From Devosia marina (GTDB lineage: Bacteria > Pseudomonadota > Alphaproteobacteria > Rhizobiales > Devosiaceae): a stretch of 64,000 nt of DNA. Every line of letters starts with the position of its first letter. Position 1 is the first letter of the stretch. The position numbers and the translations under genes were made by a program. The DNA is taken from the NCBI RefSeq assembly GCF_009758415.1, contig NZ_WQRF01000002.1, forward strand, positions 124,001-188,000, read 5' to 3'. Below are positions 19,812 through 32,129 of the stretch, piece by piece. The notes below the pieces were generated by a model, which did not search any database, was not told the DNA's origin, and saw only the letters and a program-made list of their open reading frames with translations.

Positions 19812-20885
19812 TCAGCTCCGGGGCACCGCGCCCAGTGTCCGCGCCAGACCTTCTCGGTCCCCGTCCTTTTCGGCAAGGCGGCGCGCGGTGTCTGCCTCGT
19901 AGGCCCGAACGATGCGCCCGACAAGCGCGTGGCGCACCACGTCCTTGTCGCCGAAGCGGGAGACATGCACCCCTTCCACGCCGTCGAGCAGCTTGACCGC
20001 TTCCACCAGACCCGATTTCTCGCCGCGCGGCAGATCGACCTGTGAGGGGTCGCCGGTGACGATCATCTTGGAGTTCTCGCCCAGACGGGTGAGGAACATC
20101 TTCATCTGCATCGAGGTGGTGTTCTGCGCCTCGTCAAGAATAACCACGGCATTGGACAGGGTCCGGCCGCGCATGAAGGCGAGCGGGGCGACTTCGATGA
20201 TGCCCGAGGTGATGCAGCGCTCGACATTTTCGGGCTTCATCATGTCGTAAAGCGCATCGTAGAGAGGCCGCAGATAGGGGTCGACCTTTTCCTTCATGTC
20301 GCCGGGCAGGAACCCCAGGCGCTCGCCAGCTTCGACAGCTGGACGGGAAAGGATGATGCGGTTGATATCGCCGCGTTCGAGCAGCGAGGCGGCATGGGCC
20401 ACGGCCAGATAGGTCTTGCCGGTACCGGCGGGGCCGGTGCCAAAGACCAGCTCCGAGCGTTCCATGGCGCGCATATAGGCGTCCTGGGCGGGGGTGCGCG
20501 CGACAATGGTGGATTTGCGCGTGGCGATCTGGGCCATGCGCACCTTGCCCCTGCGCTCCAGCGTCGGCAGCGTCAACTGGCTGTCCTCGGTCTCGATCAT
20601 GCGAATGACCGCATCGACATCGGCGATATCCATGCTGCGGCCCTCTTCGAGGCCGGCATAGAGCGATTCGAGCACCCGGCGCGCCTGATCGACCCTGGAA
20701 GCTGCGCCCTTGAGCAGAACATGATTGCCGCGCGGGGTTGCCGACACGGTCAGACGCTGTTCGATCAAGGCGAGGTTCTGGTCGAAATCGCCATAAAGCT
20801 GGGCAGCCAGGCGATTGTCTTCAAAGGCGAGTTCGAGTTGCGATGCGAGGGCGTTATCGGCTGTGGGTGGCAAGTGCCTGCTCAA
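19812..20885 (-). CDS. phoH: PhoH family ATPase
   Basis: A 357-residue P-loop protein. Walker A is GPAGTGKTYLAVAHA and Walker B VVILDEAQNTTSMQMKMFLTRLG, both typical of PhoH; the conserved GDPSQVDLPRGEKSGL and ERLGFLPGDMKEKVDPYLRPLYDAL are present. An N-terminal KH-like region (NLALIEQRLTVSATPRGNHVLLKG) is typical of the longer PhoH proteins in this operon. It is proposed to act with YbeY in RNA or ribosome quality control. It lies between miaB and ybeY on the minus strand. Confidence 0.95.
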   Translation of the reverse strand: MSRHLPPTADNALASQLELAFEDNRLAAQLYGDFDQNLALIEQRLTVSATPRGNHVLLKGAASRVDQARRVLESLYAGLEEGRSMDIADVDAVIRMIETEDSQLTLPTLERRGKVRMAQIATRKSTIVARTPAQDAYMRAMERSELVFGTGPAGTGKTYLAVAHAASLLERGDINRIILSRPAVEAGERLGFLPGDMKEKVDPYLRPLYDALYDMMKPENVERCITSGIIEVAPLAFMRGRTLSNAVVILDEAQNTTSMQMKMFLTRLGENSKMIVTGDPSQVDLPRGEKSGLVEAVKLLDGVEGVHVSRFGDKDVVRHALVGRIVRAYEADTARRLAEKDGDREGLARTLGAVPRS

Positions 20886-20998
20886 ACTTTCTCGGCTCCC
20901 GAAAGGGGCGCCGCGGAGCGCGTCGCCCTGACTAAAACGAGGCTAGGCTGATTTGGGTGCGTTGTCTGTAGCAATATTGTGACTGCGCACCGCAGTTT

Positions 20999-22408
20999 CT
21001 AGGCAGCAGAGGCCCGAACCAGCCGCCCCACCAGCGAATTGGTGCTGGTGCCGATGATTTCGACCTGGTGGATGGCGCCGATCAAATCGGTGGCGCCTTC
21101 CAGATGTACGGCCTGCAGATAGGGAGAGCGTCCGCCCACCTGGCCGGGCAAGCGACCAACCCGCTCGACCAGCACCGGCAGGGTCTTGCCGACCATAGAG
21201 GCGTGGAATGCGGTGGTCTGCTGATTAACCAGTTCCTGCAGGCGGTAGAGCCGCTCGGTCTTGATCTCTTCGGGCACCTGGTGGCCCAGATTGGCGCCCG
21301 GCGTGCCGGGGCGGGTGGAATATTTGAAGGAATAGGCCGAGGCATAGCCGGTTTCGCGGATAATGCTCAGCGTGTCCTCAAAATCGGAGTCCGTTTCGCC
21401 GGGGAAGCCGACGATGAAATCGCCCGAGAGCGCCATGTCGGGACGGGCGGCCTTGATGCGCTCGATCAGGGAAAGATATTCGGCTGCGGTGTGCTTGCGG
21501 TTCATTGCCTTCAAGATGCGGTCCGAACCCGACTGCACGGGCAGATGCAGATAAGGCATCAGAAGCGGCAGGTCGCGATGGGCGGCGATCAGGCCGTCAT
21601 CCATGTCGCGGGGATGGCTGGTGGTGTAGCGCAGGCGCTCGAGCCCGGTAATCTCGGCCAGCAGATAGCACAACTCGCCCAAGCCGATATCGCGGCCGGC
21701 GGCGTCCGTGCCATGATAGGCGTTCACATTCTGCCCCAGAAGGGTGATTTCCTTCACACCCGCGTCGACCAGGCGCCGCGCCTCCTCGAGTACCTGGGAC
21801 ACCGGGCGGCTGACTTCGGCGCCGCGGGTATAGGGGACGACACAGAAGGAACAGAACTTGTCGCACCCTTCCTGCACGGTCAGGAAGGCCGTTAGCCCGC
21901 GGGCAATGGTGGCTTCTTTCCTGGCCGCAGGCAGGTGCGTGAACTTGTCTTCTTCGGGGAAATCGGTGTCGATCACGGCTTTTTTAAGTGCCGGATGCAT
22001 ATGGCGCTGGCTTTGCGCCTGGGCCAGCATGTCGGGCAGGCGGTGATAGGCCTGGGGACCGAAGACCAGATCGACGACCGGGGCGCGGCGGGCGATCTCC
22101 TCGCCCTCGGCCTGCGCCACGCAACCGGCGACGCCGATCATCATGTCACCACCGGCCGCGCGCTTTTCGCCCTGCAATTCCTTGAGGCGGCCCAGCTCGG
22201 AAAACACCTTCTCGCTGGCCTTTTCGCGAATATGGCAGGTGTTGAGCAGTACCAGATCGGCCTCGCCGATTTCCTGGGTCGGCATATAGCCGTGCGGGGC
22301 CAGGGCATCGGCCATGCGGTCGCTGTCATAGACATTCATCTGACAGCCATAGGTCTTGATGAAGACGCGCTTGGACGCGTTCTGGGGCATGGTTTCAATC
22401 TCGCTCAT
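20999..22408 (-). CDS. miaB: tRNA-2-methylthio-N6-dimethylallyladenosine synthase MiaB
   Basis: A 469-residue radical SAM methylthiotransferase that modifies A37 of tRNAs reading UNN codons. The UPF0004 domain starts with [21 protein letters not shown], the radical SAM cluster is [15 protein letters not shown], and a TRAM domain closes the C-terminus. The start ending at 22408 gives [23 protein letters not shown]; a longer frame to 22690 would run through the oppositely oriented small gene and has no family match. First gene of miaB-phoH-ybeY-corC. Confidence 0.97.
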   Translation of the reverse strand: MSEIETMPQNASKRVFIKTYGCQMNVYDSDRMADALAPHGYMPTQEIGEADLVLLNTCHIREKASEKVFSELGRLKELQGEKRAAGGDMMIGVAGCVAQAEGEEIARRAPVVDLVFGPQAYHRLPDMLAQAQSQRHMHPALKKAVIDTDFPEEDKFTHLPAARKEATIARGLTAFLTVQEGCDKFCSFCVVPYTRGAEVSRPVSQVLEEARRLVDAGVKEITLLGQNVNAYHGTDAAGRDIGLGELCYLLAEITGLERLRYTTSHPRDMDDGLIAAHRDLPLLMPYLHLPVQSGSDRILKAMNRKHTAAEYLSLIERIKAARPDMALSGDFIVGFPGETDSDFEDTLSIIRETGYASAYSFKYSTRPGTPGANLGHQVPEEIKTERLYRLQELVNQQTTAFHASMVGKTLPVLVERVGRLPGQVGGRSPYLQAVHLEGATDLIGAIHQVEIIGTSTNSLVGRLVRASAA

Positions 22409-22502
22409 GGCGCGCTGTTTACCAGAGCCGCAATGGAGATGCCATGCCCCTGCAACCCGCGTGTATTTCGCGTGTTGTACGAGTTCAGAGGAAGGCAAAG
22501 AA

Positions 22503-22697
22503 ATGGCTGACGACACGCATAGGTCCGAGGATGCCGCCGCCCTGCGCGACGGGCAAAAGCCCGGACCCTCGGCTTCACCGGTGCAGGTGCGCAATGCCGG
22601 ACCCGAGAACATGGCCGACAAACCCGGAGACTGGGACGAGACCGACGAGGCGGTGGACGAGAGTTTTCCAGCCAGCGATGCAAGCGCCAAGTATTGA
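22503..22697 (+). CDS. Acidic 64-residue protein with a DESFPASD motif, function unknown
   Basis: A 64-residue, strongly acidic protein with a strong AGAGGAAGG site 8 bases before the ATG. It is predicted to be disordered and has no cysteine. The C-terminal part [20 protein letters not shown] matches a motif I have seen at the end of many short alphaproteobacterial hypothetical proteins, often as [14 protein letters not shown]. Its TGA overlaps the TTG start of the HWE kinase gene, so the two could be translationally coupled. It is not NepR-like: the NepR core is missing. Confidence 0.7.
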   Translation: MADDTHRSEDAAALRDGQKPGPSASPVQVRNAGPENMADKPGDWDETDEAVDESFPASDASAKY

Positions 22698-24454
22698 GTA
22701 ACCCGACGCAGCTAGAACTGCGACGCAGGCAAGGAAAGCTGGGGCTGATGACGGACAGATACGTCCACAAGGGCGCATTGGAAGCGCAAGGACGCGGATG
22801 GCCAATAGCGGTCTATCTGATTGCACTGGTGCTGGCGATCCTGATCCCGGCGTTGGTCGCGGCGCTGGTGCTGCTCAACAGCACCCATGATGCGCAACAG
22901 CGGGTTCTGGCCGCGCTGACCAATACGACCGTTCAGGCCATGGGCCAATCGATTGATCGCGAAGTCAACGGCATGGCGACAACGCTGCGCGTGCTTTCAA
23001 CCAGCCAGACCCTGGAACAGGGCGATCTGGAGGGCTTTCACGACCGGGCCCTGAGCGCCCTGGCCGGCACGGGCTCCTATCTGATTGCGGTCGATGACAG
23101 GTTTGCTCAATTGCTCAATACGCGGGTCGAGTATGGAACCGACCTCGGCGCGACCTCCGACCCCGAAACGGCGCAAAGGGCCATCGAGCGCGGGGTGGCG
23201 ACCATTTCCCCGCTGTTTTTCGGCCAGATCGCGCAAACCTATGTGTTCAATGTCTGGCTGCCGGTCAGTGACGTCGAACCGGTGCGGCTGGTGACCATGA
23301 CGCAGAATGCGCGCAATCTGGTGCCAGCCCTGCAATCGCGGCAGATGCCAGAGGGATGGCACGCGGCGCTGGTGGATACCAATAATGCGGTGATTGCCTC
23401 GACGGCGGAATCGGGACTGGAAATCGGCTCCATCCTGCCTATTCGCCAGAATCTGGTCGATGTGCCCGAAGGCGGCTGGGCCCAGGAACAATGGAATGAT
23501 GAGCGCGTGGTCACCGCAGAGTGGCGCTCGAGCTATACCGGTTGGCGCATTATCGCCTGGGCCTCGGCCGCACAGGTGCAAAAACCCTTGCAGGATTCAA
23601 TCCTTCAGCTTGGTTTCTGGGGCGTGATGATTGCAATGCTGGCGTCGGGCGTCGCCGCATTGATTGCCCGGCGTATCGGCGGTTCAGTGCAGGGGCTGCG
23701 GCTTGATGCGGCACGTCTGGGCCGGGGCGAGGCGGTCTATCCGCGCAGCTATCCAATCGCCGAAATTGCCGAGGTCTCGCAGGCGCTGGCCACGGCGTCC
23801 GAACAGCGCCAGACGGCGGACCGGGATATCCGCTTTTTGATGCGCGAATTGGCGCATCGCTCCAAGAACCAGATGGCGGTGATAGCGGCCATGGCCAAGC
23901 AGACCGCGCGCGGGGCAAGCGATATTCCGAGCTATGTGGCCGCGCTGGAGCGGCGCATCATGGGGCTGGCACGGTCCACCGATCTGCTGCTGGCTCATGG
24001 CCGGGCCGGGGTGATGCTGTCCGATTTGGCCAACCAGCAATTGGCGCCGTTCCGGCCGCCCGAGGCGAGCCGGCTCACGCTCGAAGGGCCCGATATCAGG
24101 ATCAATCCGCAGGGCGCGCAGATCCTGGGCATGGCGCTGCATGAGCTGGCCACCAATGCCACGCGCCATGGTGCCTTTACCGAGCCCGATGGCCGGCTCG
24201 AACTACACTGGAAGACCAATGGCGAGACGCTGAGCATGCGCTGGCGTGAGTATCTGGGCCGGGAACTGGTGCTGGGCGAGGGCACGGGCTTTGGCACCGT
24301 GGTGTTGCGCACCATGGTGGGCGGCGCCCTGGGGGCACAGGTGGAGCGCGAAATCCACCACGATGGCGTCGAGTGGATCTTTGAGGTGCCGCTGAGTGCG
24401 CTGGACCCCGATTTTGCGGCCGAGCGGCCCGACGAGCCGGCCCCGACCGGCTGA
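22694..24454 (+). CDS. Membrane-bound HWE-family sensor histidine kinase
   Basis: A 586-residue sensor kinase counted from the TTG at 22694, which overlaps the previous stop by 4 bases; the ATG at 22748 is an alternative start. Membrane segments lie near residues 37-61 and 305-329 around an extracytoplasmic sensor of about 240 residues (Cache-like pattern). The HWE hallmarks are present: [23 protein letters not shown] with His388, the N box [16 protein letters not shown] with its His, and the W-x-E of SMRWREYLG. No receiver is attached. HWE kinases often feed PhyR in the general stress response, but no phyR, nepR or ecfG lies in this window. Confidence 0.9.
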   Translation: MSNPTQLELRRRQGKLGLMTDRYVHKGALEAQGRGWPIAVYLIALVLAILIPALVAALVLLNSTHDAQQRVLAALTNTTVQAMGQSIDREVNGMATTLRVLSTSQTLEQGDLEGFHDRALSALAGTGSYLIAVDDRFAQLLNTRVEYGTDLGATSDPETAQRAIERGVATISPLFFGQIAQTYVFNVWLPVSDVEPVRLVTMTQNARNLVPALQSRQMPEGWHAALVDTNNAVIASTAESGLEIGSILPIRQNLVDVPEGGWAQEQWNDERVVTAEWRSSYTGWRIIAWASAAQVQKPLQDSILQLGFWGVMIAMLASGVAALIARRIGGSVQGLRLDAARLGRGEAVYPRSYPIAEIAEVSQALATASEQRQTADRDIRFLMRELAHRSKNQMAVIAAMAKQTARGASDIPSYVAALERRIMGLARSTDLLLAHGRAGVMLSDLANQQLAPFRPPEASRLTLEGPDIRINPQGAQILGMALHELATNATRHGAFTEPDGRLELHWKTNGETLSMRWREYLGRELVLGEGTGFGTVVLRTMVGGALGAQVEREIHHDGVEWIFEVPLSALDPDFAAERPDEPAPTG

Positions 24455-24654
24455 AACGGGGTGCCGACTGGCCGGCCGGGGTGACGCCGCGGGCATGCGC
24501 CAATAAATTCTGGCTTTTGACCCCTGATTGCCCTATAGCAGCGCCAGCCGGAACCTTGGGCTTTGCGGCCCGGGCCCTGCATGAACACGGCCCCTCCTGG
24601 ACGACATCCCGGCTGGGGCGACCAACATCCTGTTATTTTGAAAGGATATGCCCG

Positions 24655-24924
24655 ATGTCGATTACTGCTGAACGCAAGACCCAGCTCATTCAGGAATACG
24701 CCACCAAGGCCAATGATACCGGTTCGCCGGAGGTCCAGGTTGCGATCCTGTCCGAGCGTATCTCGAACCTGACCGAGCACTTCAAGGGCCACAACAAGGA
24801 TAACCATTCCCGTCGTGGTCTGCTCAAGCTGGTTTCGACCCGTCGCTCGCTGCTCGACTATCTCAAGCGGATCGACGAGAACCGTTACAAGACGCTGATC
24901 GAAAAGCTCGGCCTGCGTCGCTAG
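24655..24924 (+). CDS. rpsO: 30S ribosomal protein S15
   Basis: An 89-residue protein, exactly the usual length. [36 protein letters not shown] and the tail [23 protein letters not shown] are canonical for S15, a primary 16S rRNA binder of the small subunit platform. GAAAGGAT precedes the ATG at 24655 and no start further upstream fits. A strong terminator follows. In many relatives truB precedes this gene; here the upstream gene is an HWE kinase. Confidence 0.99.
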   Translation: MSITAERKTQLIQEYATKANDTGSPEVQVAILSERISNLTEHFKGHNKDNHSRRGLLKLVSTRRSLLDYLKRIDENRYKTLIEKLGLRR

Positions 24925-24933
24925 AAACGACTG

Positions 24934-24974
24934 ACCGGCGCGGAAGTGGCCTTCCGCGCCGGTTTGCCCTTTTT
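24934..24974 (+). terminator. Intrinsic terminator after rpsO
   Basis: ACCGGCGCGGAAG and CTTCCGCGCCGGT form a 13-bp stem (24934-24963) with a four-base loop, followed by a T-rich tail (TTTGCCCTTTTT). It separates rpsO from pnp, 10 bases after the stop. Confidence 0.85.
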
Positions 24975-24980
24975 GCAGGG

Positions 24981-25030
24981 CATGCCGGATGTTTGCATCT
25001 GGCGCCATGGGCCGGCGCCGCCGGGGCATG
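24981..25030 (+). promoter_or_regulatory. Candidate pnp leader stem-loop
   Basis: The 309-base gap between rpsO and pnp holds the terminator above, then this structure: an outer stem CATGCC (24981-24986) with GGCATG (25025-25030), and an inner hairpin GGCGCC (25001-25006) with GGCGCC (25014-25019). E. coli pnp is autoregulated through an RNase III-cut leader stem, and this could be a similar element. No homology is claimed. Further on, CGGTGCGGGCACACCG near 25151 is another small hairpin. Confidence 0.4.
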
Positions 25031-25233
25031 GCAGGATTATCGGCTTCTTCCGCTGCTGGAGAAGCTCATTGTCTTGTCCATGTTCTGTCCGCGCCAGGGA
25101 TGAAACCGTGCCTGATTTTGAGCCGGTGGCGCACATGGGGTGCGACATCGGTGCGGGCACACCGGCAGCGTTCGTGGGGTCTTGCCCAGTTCCGCGTTCC
25201 CGCGCTCCGGCAGAATGGAAAGACGATACAGAA

Positions 25234-27369
25234 ATGTCGATCAAGTTTGATCACCACAAGGTTGAGCTCAACTGGGGCGGGCAGCCTCTGACGCTCGAAA
25301 CCGGCAAGATGGCCCGCCAGGCCGATGGCGCCGTGCTCGCCACCCTGGGCGAAACCGTCGTGCTCGCCACCGTTGTCAGCGCCAAGTCGCCCAAGGCGGG
25401 CATCGACTTCTTCCCGCTGACCGTGAACTACCAGGAAAAGTACTTCGCCGCCGGCAAGATCCCGGGTGGCTATTTCAAGCGCGAAGGCCGGCCGACCGAA
25501 AACGAGACGCTGACCAGCCGTCTGATCGACCGCCCGATCCGCCCGCTGTTCCCCGATGGCTACAAGAACGAGACCCAGGTGGTCATCACCGTCCTGCAGC
25601 ATGATCTGGAAAACAATCCGGACGTGCTGGCCATGGTCGCGGCTTCGGCTGCGCTGACCATTTCAGGTGTGCCCTTCATGGGCCCGATCGGCGCAGCCCG
25701 CGTCGGTTACGTGGACGGCGAATATGTGCTCAACCTGCCAGTCGACCGCCGCTCGGACTCAAAGCTCGACCTGGTCATGGCCGGCACAGCCGACGCCGTG
25801 CTGATGGTTGAATCGGAAGCCCATGAGCTTTCCGAAGAGGTGATGCTGGGCGCCGTGATGTTCGGTCATGCCGAGAGCCGCAAGGTGATCGACGCCATCA
25901 TCCAGCTGGCCGAACTGGCCGCCAAGGACGCCCGCGATTTCGAACCCGAAGACCATTCGGCGCTGGAAGCCGAAATGCTCGGTTTCATCGAGACCGAATT
26001 GCGCGACGCCTACAAGCTGACCAAGAAGGAAGAGCGCTACGCGGCCGTCGACGCCGCCAAGGCCAAGGTCAAGGAAAAGTTCGCCGCCCAGATCGAAGAC
26101 GGCACGTATGCCGCCGAGACCATTGGCGCGGTGTTCAAGTCGCTGCAGGCCAAGGTCGTGCGCTGGAACGTGCTGGATACGGGCCTGCGCATTGATGGCC
26201 GCGACCTGACCACGGTTCGCCCGATCGTGTCGGAAGTGGGCGTGCTGCCGCGCACCCATGGGTCGGCGATCTTTACCCGTGGCGAAACACAGGCGCTGGT
26301 CGTTGCCACGCTGGGCACTGCCGATGACGAACAGTTCATCGACAGCCTGGAAGGCACCTACAAGCAGAACTTCCTGCTGCACTACAACTTCCCGCCCTAT
26401 TCGGTCGGTGAAGCTGGCCGCATGGGTTCGCCCGGCCGCCGCGAAATCGGTCACGGGAAGCTCGCCTGGCGCGCCATCAATCCGATCCGCCCCTCGATCG
26501 AGGAATTCCCCTATACGCTGCGCGTCGTCTCGGAAATCACCGAGTCCAACGGCTCCAGCTCGATGGCAACCGTGTGTGGCACCTCGCTGGCGCTGATGGA
26601 TGCCGGCGTGCCGATGAAGCGCCCGGTGGCCGGCATTGCCATGGGCCTGATCCTGGAAGGCGAGAAATACGCCGTGCTCAGCGATATCCTGGGTGACGAA
26701 GATCATTTGGGCGACATGGACTTCAAGGTGGCTGGCACCGAAGAAGGCGTCACCTCGCTGCAGATGGACATCAAGATCGCCGGTATCACCGAAGAGATCA
26801 TGAAGATCGCCCTGGCCCAGGCCAAGGAAGGCCGCATCCACATCCTGGGTGAAATGGCCAAGGCCCTGGCCGAGAGCCGCGGTGAAGTGGGCGAGTTCGC
26901 CCCACGCATCGAGACCCTCAAGATCCCGACCGACAAGATCCGTGAAGTGATTGGCACCGGCGGCAAGGTGATCCGCGAGATCGTGGAAAAGACCGGCGCC
27001 AAGATCAATATCGAGGACGACGGCACCGTGAAGGTCTCGTCCTCGGACGGGTCGCAGATCGAAGCGGCCATCAAGTGGATCAAGTCGATCACCGATGAGC
27101 CCGAAGTCAACGCCATCTATCAGGGTACGGTCGTCAAGACCGCTGATTTCGGCGCCTTCGTGAACTTCTTCGGCGCCAAGGACGGCCTGGTGCACATCTC
27201 CCAGCTCGCCGACCAGCGCGTGGCCAAGACCACCGATGTGGTCAAGGAAGGCGACAAGGTCTGGGTCAAGCTGCTCGGCTTTGACGAGCGCGGCAAGGTG
27301 CGCCTGTCGATGAAGGTCGTCGACCAGGAGACCGGCAAGGAAATCGCCAAGGAAGACGCGGCCGAGTAA
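25234..27369 (+). CDS. pnp: Polyribonucleotide nucleotidyltransferase (PNPase)
   Basis: A 711-residue phosphorolytic 3'-5' exoribonuclease, the usual length. Two RNase PH cores are visible: an N-terminal one with [41 protein letters not shown], and a second with [21 protein letters not shown] plus [35 protein letters not shown] domain follows ([18 protein letters not shown]) and an S1 domain at the C-terminus ([31 protein letters not shown]). The ATG at 25234 is preferred over the start at 24946, whose added 96 residues are coded by the leader. Confidence 0.99.
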   Translation: MSIKFDHHKVELNWGGQPLTLETGKMARQADGAVLATLGETVVLATVVSAKSPKAGIDFFPLTVNYQEKYFAAGKIPGGYFKREGRPTENETLTSRLIDRPIRPLFPDGYKNETQVVITVLQHDLENNPDVLAMVAASAALTISGVPFMGPIGAARVGYVDGEYVLNLPVDRRSDSKLDLVMAGTADAVLMVESEAHELSEEVMLGAVMFGHAESRKVIDAIIQLAELAAKDARDFEPEDHSALEAEMLGFIETELRDAYKLTKKEERYAAVDAAKAKVKEKFAAQIEDGTYAAETIGAVFKSLQAKVVRWNVLDTGLRIDGRDLTTVRPIVSEVGVLPRTHGSAIFTRGETQALVVATLGTADDEQFIDSLEGTYKQNFLLHYNFPPYSVGEAGRMGSPGRREIGHGKLAWRAINPIRPSIEEFPYTLRVVSEITESNGSSSMATVCGTSLALMDAGVPMKRPVAGIAMGLILEGEKYAVLSDILGDEDHLGDMDFKVAGTEEGVTSLQMDIKIAGITEEIMKIALAQAKEGRIHILGEMAKALAESRGEVGEFAPRIETLKIPTDKIREVIGTGGKVIREIVEKTGAKINIEDDGTVKVSSSDGSQIEAAIKWIKSITDEPEVNAIYQGTVVKTADFGAFVNFFGAKDGLVHISQLADQRVAKTTDVVKEGDKVWVKLLGFDERGKVRLSMKVVDQETGKEIAKEDAAE

Positions 27370-27396
27370 GGGACGCTTCCAGCAAACGAATTGCGG

Positions 27397-27428
27397 AAAG
27401 GCCGGGCCTATGCCCGGCCTTTTCTTTT
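27397..27428 (+). terminator. Intrinsic terminator after pnp
   Basis: AAAGGCCGGGC and GCCCGGCCTTTT form an 11-bp stem around CTAT, followed by TTTTCTTTT. It lies 28 bases after the stop. Confidence 0.9.
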
Positions 27429-27586
27429 GGCCCAACGATGTCGTGGTATTCCTGCAACATGTGAAGCTCCCATCACATTGCGGCGAGGAACTGCCGTATT
27501 GGCGCCACGTTAAGGCCATCAAGCGTTACTCATAAGCGTGACGCGCATGACGTCCGCTTGTCCCCGTCTGCTCCGAGGTAGTTGTT

Positions 27587-28285
27587 TTGATTTCCCGCCG
27601 CCTGTTCCTGCTCGGCCTTTCGGCCACTGCCCTTTCGGCCTGTTCCACCACCCGCCAGCCTGTGGTGCAGGAGCCGGTGATCGACCCCTATTACCAGCGC
27701 ATGTATGGTCCAGTGATGGGCGAGCCCTATATGGTGGCCGCCATGGATCTGCGCCGCGTCGACCCCAAATGGTGGCGTCAGGAAGTGCCCTATTACACCT
27801 CAGAGCGGCCCGGCACGCTGGTGGTCGATACCCCGGCGCACTACCTCTATCTCGTGTTGGAAAACAACCGCGCCCTGCGCTACGGCATCGGTGTGGGCAA
27901 GGACGAGGCCCTGGTGTTCCGCGGCGAGGCCACGATTGGCCGCAAGGCGCAATGGCCGCGCTGGACGCCGACCAAATCGATGATTGCCCGTGAGCCCGAC
28001 CGCTATGGCCCTTATGCCAATGGCATGGAGCCCGGCCCGGAGAACCCGTTGGGGCCGCGTGCGCTGTATCTGTACAAGAATGGCCGCGACACCTTGTTCC
28101 GCATCCACGGCACCATCGAGCCCTATACCATCGGCACCAATGTCTCTTCGGGCTGCATCCGGCTGATGAACCAGGACATTATCGATCTCTACGCGCGTGT
28201 GCCGGTCGGCGCCCGCGTGACCGTGATCAATGCGCCAGCCGGCACCGGTCCGATCGCCACGCCGGGTTTCACCCCCGTGGTGTGA
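27587..28285 (+). CDS. L,D-transpeptidase (YkuD family), lipoprotein
   Basis: A 232-residue protein with a TTG start at 27587 preceded by GAGG. The N-terminus MISRRLFLLGLSATALSAC is a signal with a lipobox (Cys19) and a twin arginine. The YkuD domain ends with FRIHGTIEPYTIGTNVSSGCIRL (His174, Cys190 catalytic). It is paralogous to the enzyme at 11379-12068; they share the layout WRQEV, LVVDT, ALRYGIGVGK, RWTP and RALYLY. It should make 3-3 crosslinks or anchor proteins to peptidoglycan. It is monocistronic, between pnp and a sulfotransferase, with its own terminator. Confidence 0.92.
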   Translation: MISRRLFLLGLSATALSACSTTRQPVVQEPVIDPYYQRMYGPVMGEPYMVAAMDLRRVDPKWWRQEVPYYTSERPGTLVVDTPAHYLYLVLENNRALRYGIGVGKDEALVFRGEATIGRKAQWPRWTPTKSMIAREPDRYGPYANGMEPGPENPLGPRALYLYKNGRDTLFRIHGTIEPYTIGTNVSSGCIRLMNQDIIDLYARVPVGARVTVINAPAGTGPIATPGFTPVV

Positions 28286-28351
28286 GCGGCCCCAGTTTCA
28301 AGAATTGCCGGCGGCGGACCCCCACCGTAGTCACCCGCTTCCGGCAACACC

Positions 28352-28393
28352 AAGGCCCGCTTTCCAGAGATGGAGGCGGGCCTTTTGGATTTT
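28352..28393 (+). terminator. Intrinsic terminator after the second L,D-transpeptidase
   Basis: AAGGCCCGC (28352-28360) and GCGGGCCTT (28376-28384) are perfect complements, followed by TTGGATTTT. The loop is 15 bases and can form extra pairs (TTTCC...GGAGG). Confidence 0.8.
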
Positions 28394-28471
28394 GCGCCTT
28401 GCGTACAGATGGCGAGACTTCCCCCGCTTTGCAGGTTGTGCATGATTTGGTCGACCACCGCCGAGGCTTGC

Positions 28472-29236
28472 ATGACCGAAAATCACAGCGCCTATCTCAT
28501 CTGTGGCACGCCGCGTTCGGGCACTACACTCCTCTGCGAAATGCTTTATCGCAGTGGCATAGCCGGTCGGCCAAACTCATACTTTCGAGAGGTCGACATT
28601 ACGTGGTGGGCGGGGCAGTGGGGTGTGTCCCTAAGCGAAGGCACTGGCGGCCCATCTTTTGATCGCGCCTATCTGGCCGCCATGCGTGAAGCGGCTTCGG
28701 CGGGGACCGGGATATGCGGATTGCGCATCATGTACCGCAGCCTCAAAGATGCGGGGCGACGGATGGAGCGGGCTTTGGCTGTGACCAGTGATCTGCCGAC
28801 ACTTTTCCGGGCAGCATTTGGGCCACTGCTTTACGTGTACATTTCGCGCGACGACAAACTCGGTCAGGCGATATCGCTGGTTCGAGCCGAGCAAACCGGA
28901 CTCTGGCATCTCAATGCCGACGGCAGCGTGCTGGAAGGAGCCGAGGAGCGACCCGACCCAGTCTATGACAGGAACAGGATTTCGACTGTACTGGCAGAGC
29001 TGGAAGAGGATGGCCGCGCCTGGGAAGCGTTCTTTGCGGCGCATGGGATTGCACCGCTACGGCTTACTTATGAAGGGCTCACCGCAGGACCACAGCGCGC
29101 CTTGATGGAAATTTTTGGCCGACTTGGCCTTAGCCAGGACGCTGCCAAATCCATCGCCGTACCGACCGCAAAGATGGCCGACGCAACTAGCCGGGTGTGG
29201 GCGGAGCGGTTCGAGACAGAGCGAGGCGCCCGCTAG
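28472..29236 (+). CDS. Stf0-type sulfotransferase
   Basis: A 254-residue PAPS-dependent sulfotransferase-like protein. The PAPS-binding loop AYLICGTPRSGTTLLCEMLYRSGIAGRPNSYF (residues 7-38) is typical of Stf0, the trehalose 2-sulfotransferase family, and RDDKLGQAISLVRAEQTGLWH follows the family pattern; Stf0-like enzymes also sulfate lipopolysaccharide or oligosaccharides in rhizobia. The acceptor is unknown and no PAPS synthesis genes are near. It sits between pnp and infB, a place where core genes have been rearranged, and its codon choice is looser than that of its neighbours, so it may have been acquired. Confidence 0.85.
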   Translation: MTENHSAYLICGTPRSGTTLLCEMLYRSGIAGRPNSYFREVDITWWAGQWGVSLSEGTGGPSFDRAYLAAMREAASAGTGICGLRIMYRSLKDAGRRMERALAVTSDLPTLFRAAFGPLLYVYISRDDKLGQAISLVRAEQTGLWHLNADGSVLEGAEERPDPVYDRNRISTVLAELEEDGRAWEAFFAAHGIAPLRLTYEGLTAGPQRALMEIFGRLGLSQDAAKSIAVPTAKMADATSRVWAERFETERGAR

Positions 29237-29305
29237 CTGCAAAGCTTCCCCACTGTGCTTTCACCAGAACTGTGCCAGGGACCGCTCAAACTGGCCCAGC
29301 ATGAA

Positions 29306-29335
29306 ACAGGGGCGCGGATTGCTCCGCGCCCCTGT
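29306..29335. terminator. Terminator hairpin between sulfotransferase and infB
   Basis: ACAGGGGCGCGGA and TCCGCGCCCCTGT are perfect 13-bp arms around TTGC. The minus-strand side is followed by TTCAT and the plus side by CAATTTCT, so it is most likely the infB terminator with some bidirectional use. Confidence 0.7.
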
Positions 29336-29358
29336 CAATTTCTCGACTGACGAAAGCC

Positions 29359-32124
<2,766 letters not shown>

Positions 32125-32129
32125 ACTAC

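Noticed and set aside
20999..22690. miaB starting at 22690
   Set aside because: The added 94 residues overlap the opposite small gene and have no family match; the start ending at 22408 fits MiaB.
22503..22697. NepR anti-sigma factor
   Set aside because: The size fits, but the conserved NepR helices and LxxxLRxxY-like core are missing; the motif is DESFPASD.
25759..27522. 587-residue frame on the minus strand
   Set aside because: Antisense shadow of pnp; translation is His/Gly-rich and unlike any family.
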